Positions 61,638 through 64,000 of a stretch of 64,000 nt of DNA are shown one piece after another (the first letter of the stretch is position 1; each line of letters starts with the position of its first letter). The stretch lies in assembly GCA_940337035.1 (NCBI GenBank), contig CALNHX010003635.1:62001-126000 (forward strand), in the 5' to 3' direction. A program made the translations under genes and the position numbers. The notes beneath the pieces are model-generated. The model searched no databases, was not told the DNA's origin, and saw nothing but the letters and a program-made list of their open reading frames with translations. The stretch comes from Agriotes lineatus (lineage: Eukaryota > Arthropoda > Insecta > Coleoptera > Elateridae).

Positions 61638-64000
61638 ATGAACGATGAACTTCATGGCAAATGGAGTACCGAGGCTTCGCCTCATACCTCCTTCGTCGGA
61701 TGTGGACGCTTGACGTTGGATGTTGATTGGCTGCTTATCTGCAGCTTGCCCCTAGCATGTCAGGGCAAGAGAACCATTTTTGGTCTTTTATGACGGTGGT
61801 GAGCATCCTCGTCGTAGTCCCCCATTTGCCGGATTAACGGGTTGGGATTGTCTTGAAGTTTCGCGTAGAACTTTGTGGCCGCCTCCACAATTTGTTCTTT
61901 GATCGGTACCTGGAGGAGATCTTCGTGGATCCGTTGGTTACTCACGAACCACGGAGCGTCGGTTGCGCATCTCAGCGCTTTATTCTGTATGACTTGGAGC
62001 TTCTTGACGTGTGACTTCACAGCGTAGCCCCAAACGGTTGCGGCGTAAGTCATCGCCGGCCTGACGATGCTTTTGTAGATTTTCAGCTTGTTCTCCAAGC
62101 TAAGTTTGCTACGTCTGTTCGTAAGGCTGTACAAGTTGGCCGTGACTGCCTTGGCCTTGTTGGAGCAGTACGTGATGTGAGGGCCCCACGTCATTTTGGT
62201 GTCGAGGATGACACCGAGGTACTTCGCCTCTGCTCTCCAGGGTATCGGTTCGTTGAACATCACGACGTCCTCCTCTGGGCGGCGTCTTCGTTTGGTGAAG
62301 AAGATGGCGGTGCTCTTCTCCGCGTTCACTTCGATCCTCCAGGTTTTGAACCAGGTTTCGAGTGCGTCTATTGCTGCTTGCACGCGTCGAGTTGCAAGCT
62401 GCGGGCTTACGGAACTGGCCAGGACTGCTGTGTCGTCGGCGTAGAGTGCTAGCTCCGAGTTTGGCGAACTCGGGAGATCGCGCACGAAGATGTTGAAAAG
62501 GAGCGGTGACAGAAGGGCCCCCTGGGGCACGCCGGCCGTGATGTTTCGCTGGGAAGATCTGGTGCCGTTCAGCTTGATTTTGAAGGAGCGATTCTTCAAA
62601 AACGAAGCTATCAGCTGGACTAGAGCTAGCGGCAGCTTGGCTTCCAGCATCTTGTAGAGGAGTCCTTTGTGCCACACCTTGTCGAACGCCTTGGAGACGT
62701 CCAGGAAGACAGCAGCAGTCGATTGGTTCTTATTGTAGCCCGAGGTGATCTGTTCCGCTACTCGCAGGACCTGGTGTACTGTGCTGTGTTGCGCTCTGAA
62801 GCCGAATTGCTCGTCTGGAATGGTGTTATTTTCCTGGCAAGCAGTCTTCAGTCGCTCCAGTATGATGCGCTCTGCCAATTTCCCCATAGTTGGTAGCAAG
62901 CTGATCGGACGATAGTTTTGCGGGAAGTTGTTGGATTGCCCTGGCTTCTGAATCACAATAACGTCGGCACATTTCCAGGAGGCCGGGAAATGTCGAAGTC
63001 TCAACATCGCGTTTAGGATGTTGGTAATCGCGACGATTGCCTTCCCGGGCAGCGCTTTGAGGGCCACGTTGTAGATGCCGTCGGGGCCTGGGGCTTTCCT
63101 CACTTTTAGGGCCTTGATGGAGCTGGCCACCTCCTGCGGCGAGGTTGGCTTCAGGTGCTGGTGATCTGCTTGGCTAAGTCGACGCCTGACTTCCCGGTGA
63201 ATGCGGTGCACGTGGTCCAGGTCCGCATCGCGATAGTTGGGGCTGCATTGCTGCTCTAAATTGTCGGCGAAAGCTTCTGCTTTATCGGTGTTTGTAAAAA
63301 CGAGTCCATTGACACCGTGGATCGGGGGCATTGGCGACGCCTTGTTGCGCAACGCTTTCGCCATCCTCCATAGGGAGTTATCTTCGCTGGCAAGCGATTC
63401 CAGCTTGGCTTCCCAGCGATTGTTGCGAGCTTGCGCGAGCTCGATCTTAACCTCGCCGGCGAGGCGATTCGCTTCACGACGATCCGCTGGGTCCATTGTC
63501 CTCTGCGCTAATCTTCTAAGCCGATTTTTCTCCCTAATTAGCTGGCGGAGGCGCTCCGGAAGGAAGCTGCCTTGATCTCTTGCTGGCCGCGCGTTCGTTG
63601 CAAAGCGAGTGGAGACCTGGATGTTGGCCGTTAGGCTAGCCACTGCGGCCTCCAGGTCGGCTGTGTTTTTAATCACAGGGATCTTTCCCATTGACTTCGC
63701 CAGGTGTTTCGTGAACGCCGGCCACGACGTGCAGATTGCTTGTTCGACAGGGGCATCGTCGAAGTCGAAGCCTCCTAGGTGGAGGAGCACCGGGTTATGA
63801 TCAGAGTCCAGCTCGCTGATGGCGGTGAGCTGGTGTTGGAGGGTCACGTCCTTGAGGATCACGATGTCTAATACGTCGGGCCTCCCTGTGGCCCCGTAAT
63901 GTGTCGGCTCCAGCGGGCCATCCACGATGATGTCCCGGTGCTCGGCGTAGGCGTGAAGGATGCGGCCGTTGCGATTTGCAACTCGGCTGTTCCATTGAGC
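61638..64000 (-). mobile_element. Jockey-like non-LTR retrotransposon, 3' part
   Basis: A LINE whose 3' end joins the H2B promoter at 61638; it runs off the window on the right. The 3' end has tandem TTCATCG units (on the minus strand) instead of poly-A, then a 3' UTR of about 120 bp before the coding stop at 61760. The 5' part lies outside, so target duplication cannot be checked. Confidence 0.9.
61760..64000 (-). CDS. LINE ORF2: endonuclease (partial) and reverse transcriptase
   Basis: 746 codons visible, open to the window edge, so the N-terminus is missing. The APE endonuclease end is visible: WNSRVANRNG, PTHYGATGRPDVLDIVI and the catalytic SDHNPV. The reverse transcriptase has KAPGPDGI, NYRPISLLPTMGKL, FGFRAQHSTVHQ, FLDVSKAFDKVWH, GVPQGALLSPLLFNIF and the catalytic LYADDTAVL, then KTWRIEVNAEKS, KYLGVILD and AATVWG of the thumb. 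The HST-HQ and KVWH forms point to the Jockey group. No in-frame stop or frameshift is seen, so this part could be functional. It copies element RNA into a nicked chromosomal target. Confidence 0.95.
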   Translation of the reverse strand, partial: AQWNSRVANRNGRILHAYAEHRDIIVDGPLEPTHYGATGRPDVLDIVILKDVTLQHQLTAISELDSDHNPVLLHLGGFDFDDAPVEQAICTSWPAFTKHLAKSMGKIPVIKNTADLEAAVASLTANIQVSTRFATNARPARDQGSFLPERLRQLIREKNRLRRLAQRTMDPADRREANRLAGEVKIELAQARNNRWEAKLESLASEDNSLWRMAKALRNKASPMPPIHGVNGLVFTNTDKAEAFADNLEQQCSPNYRDADLDHVHRIHREVRRRLSQADHQHLKPTSPQEVASSIKALKVRKAPGPDGIYNVALKALPGKAIVAITNILNAMLRLRHFPASWKCADVIVIQKPGQSNNFPQNYRPISLLPTMGKLAERIILERLKTACQENNTIPDEQFGFRAQHSTVHQVLRVAEQITSGYNKNQSTAAVFLDVSKAFDKVWHKGLLYKMLEAKLPLALVQLIASFLKNRSFKIKLNGTRSSQRNITAGVPQGALLSPLLFNIFVRDLPSSPNSELALYADDTAVLASSVSPQLATRRVQAAIDALETWFKTWRIEVNAEKSTAIFFTKRRRRPEEDVVMFNEPIPWRAEAKYLGVILDTKMTWGPHITYCSNKAKAVTANLYSLTNRRSKLSLENKLKIYKSIVRPAMTYAATVWGYAVKSHVKKLQVIQNKALRCATDAPWFVSNQRIHEDLLQVPIKEQIVEAATKFYAKLQDNPNPLIRQMGDYDEDAHHRHKRPKMVLLP

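Larger units (their letters stand above)
60438..61638. repeat. H2B-containing duplicated segment, copy 2
   Basis: Near-identical to 51188-52381, offset 9250 before and 9257 after a 7-bp indel. It is cut on the right by the LINE 3' end, so the upstream promoter half and the divergent H2A partner are missing here. Confidence 0.95.

Noticed and set aside
63801..63995. 64-codon minus-strand frame at the LINE edge as a separate gene
   Set aside because: It is an out-of-phase reading of the LINE endonuclease region; the main frame is open through it to the window end.

Overview
The window is nuclear DNA of an arthropod, most likely an insect. The evidence is a core histone cluster with intronless H2B, H2A, H4, H3 and H1 genes in the alternating order known from insects, each ending in a metazoan histone 3' stem-loop, plus a 5S rRNA gene, a Jockey-like LINE and a Polinton whose gene set matches arthropod elements. 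No bacterial features are present. All similarity statements come from reading motifs by eye; no database search was run.

Layout. (1) 1-29526 is one uninterrupted minisatellite built on a 9-bp monomer (GGGACRTNN), with higher-order structure that includes two near-identical blocks of about 7.1 kb. The 9-bp period keeps frames open on both strands, so the long Gly-Thr-rich and Val-Pro-rich frames are not treated as genes. (2) 29527-51187 is a 21.66-kb Polinton/Maverick (adintovirus-like) element with 180-bp terminal inverted repeats that differ at 2 positions. It carries a protein-primed family B DNA polymerase, retroviral-type integrase, packaging ATPase, phospholipase A2/minor capsid protein, adenovirus-type protease, penton and major capsid protein, plus about 14 accessory genes, including a BIR-domain (IAP-like) protein, a membrane protein and three families of paralogues. 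All core frames look intact. (3) 51188-57409 is host DNA with histone genes H2B(-), H2A(+), H4(-), H3(+), H1(-) and a 5S rRNA gene(+). (4) 57824-59350 is an AT-rich satellite of about 61 bp per unit. (5) 59350-61638 holds diverged spacer repeats and a second, nearly identical H2B copy. (6) 61638-64000 is the 3' part of a Jockey-like LINE inserted upstream of that second H2B.

How the Polinton genes fit together. A leftward block (integrase, KFG-motif protein, conserved Polinton protein, ATPase) abuts a rightward virion block (PLA2, protease, penton, a 53-aa protein, major capsid, QGF protein). Accessory genes sit at both ends. The polymerase gene has three short GT-AG introns. The protease has no usable ATG; its frame is entered at a canonical AAAAAAC -1 slippery heptamer just before the PLA2 stop, suggesting gag-pro-like programmed frameshifting. 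Penton, the 53-aa frame and the capsid gene are joined by TAATG and ATGA overlaps. The flanks do not share a 6-bp target duplication: satellite lies on the left and histone spacer on the right, so this copy was rearranged or mis-joined after insertion.
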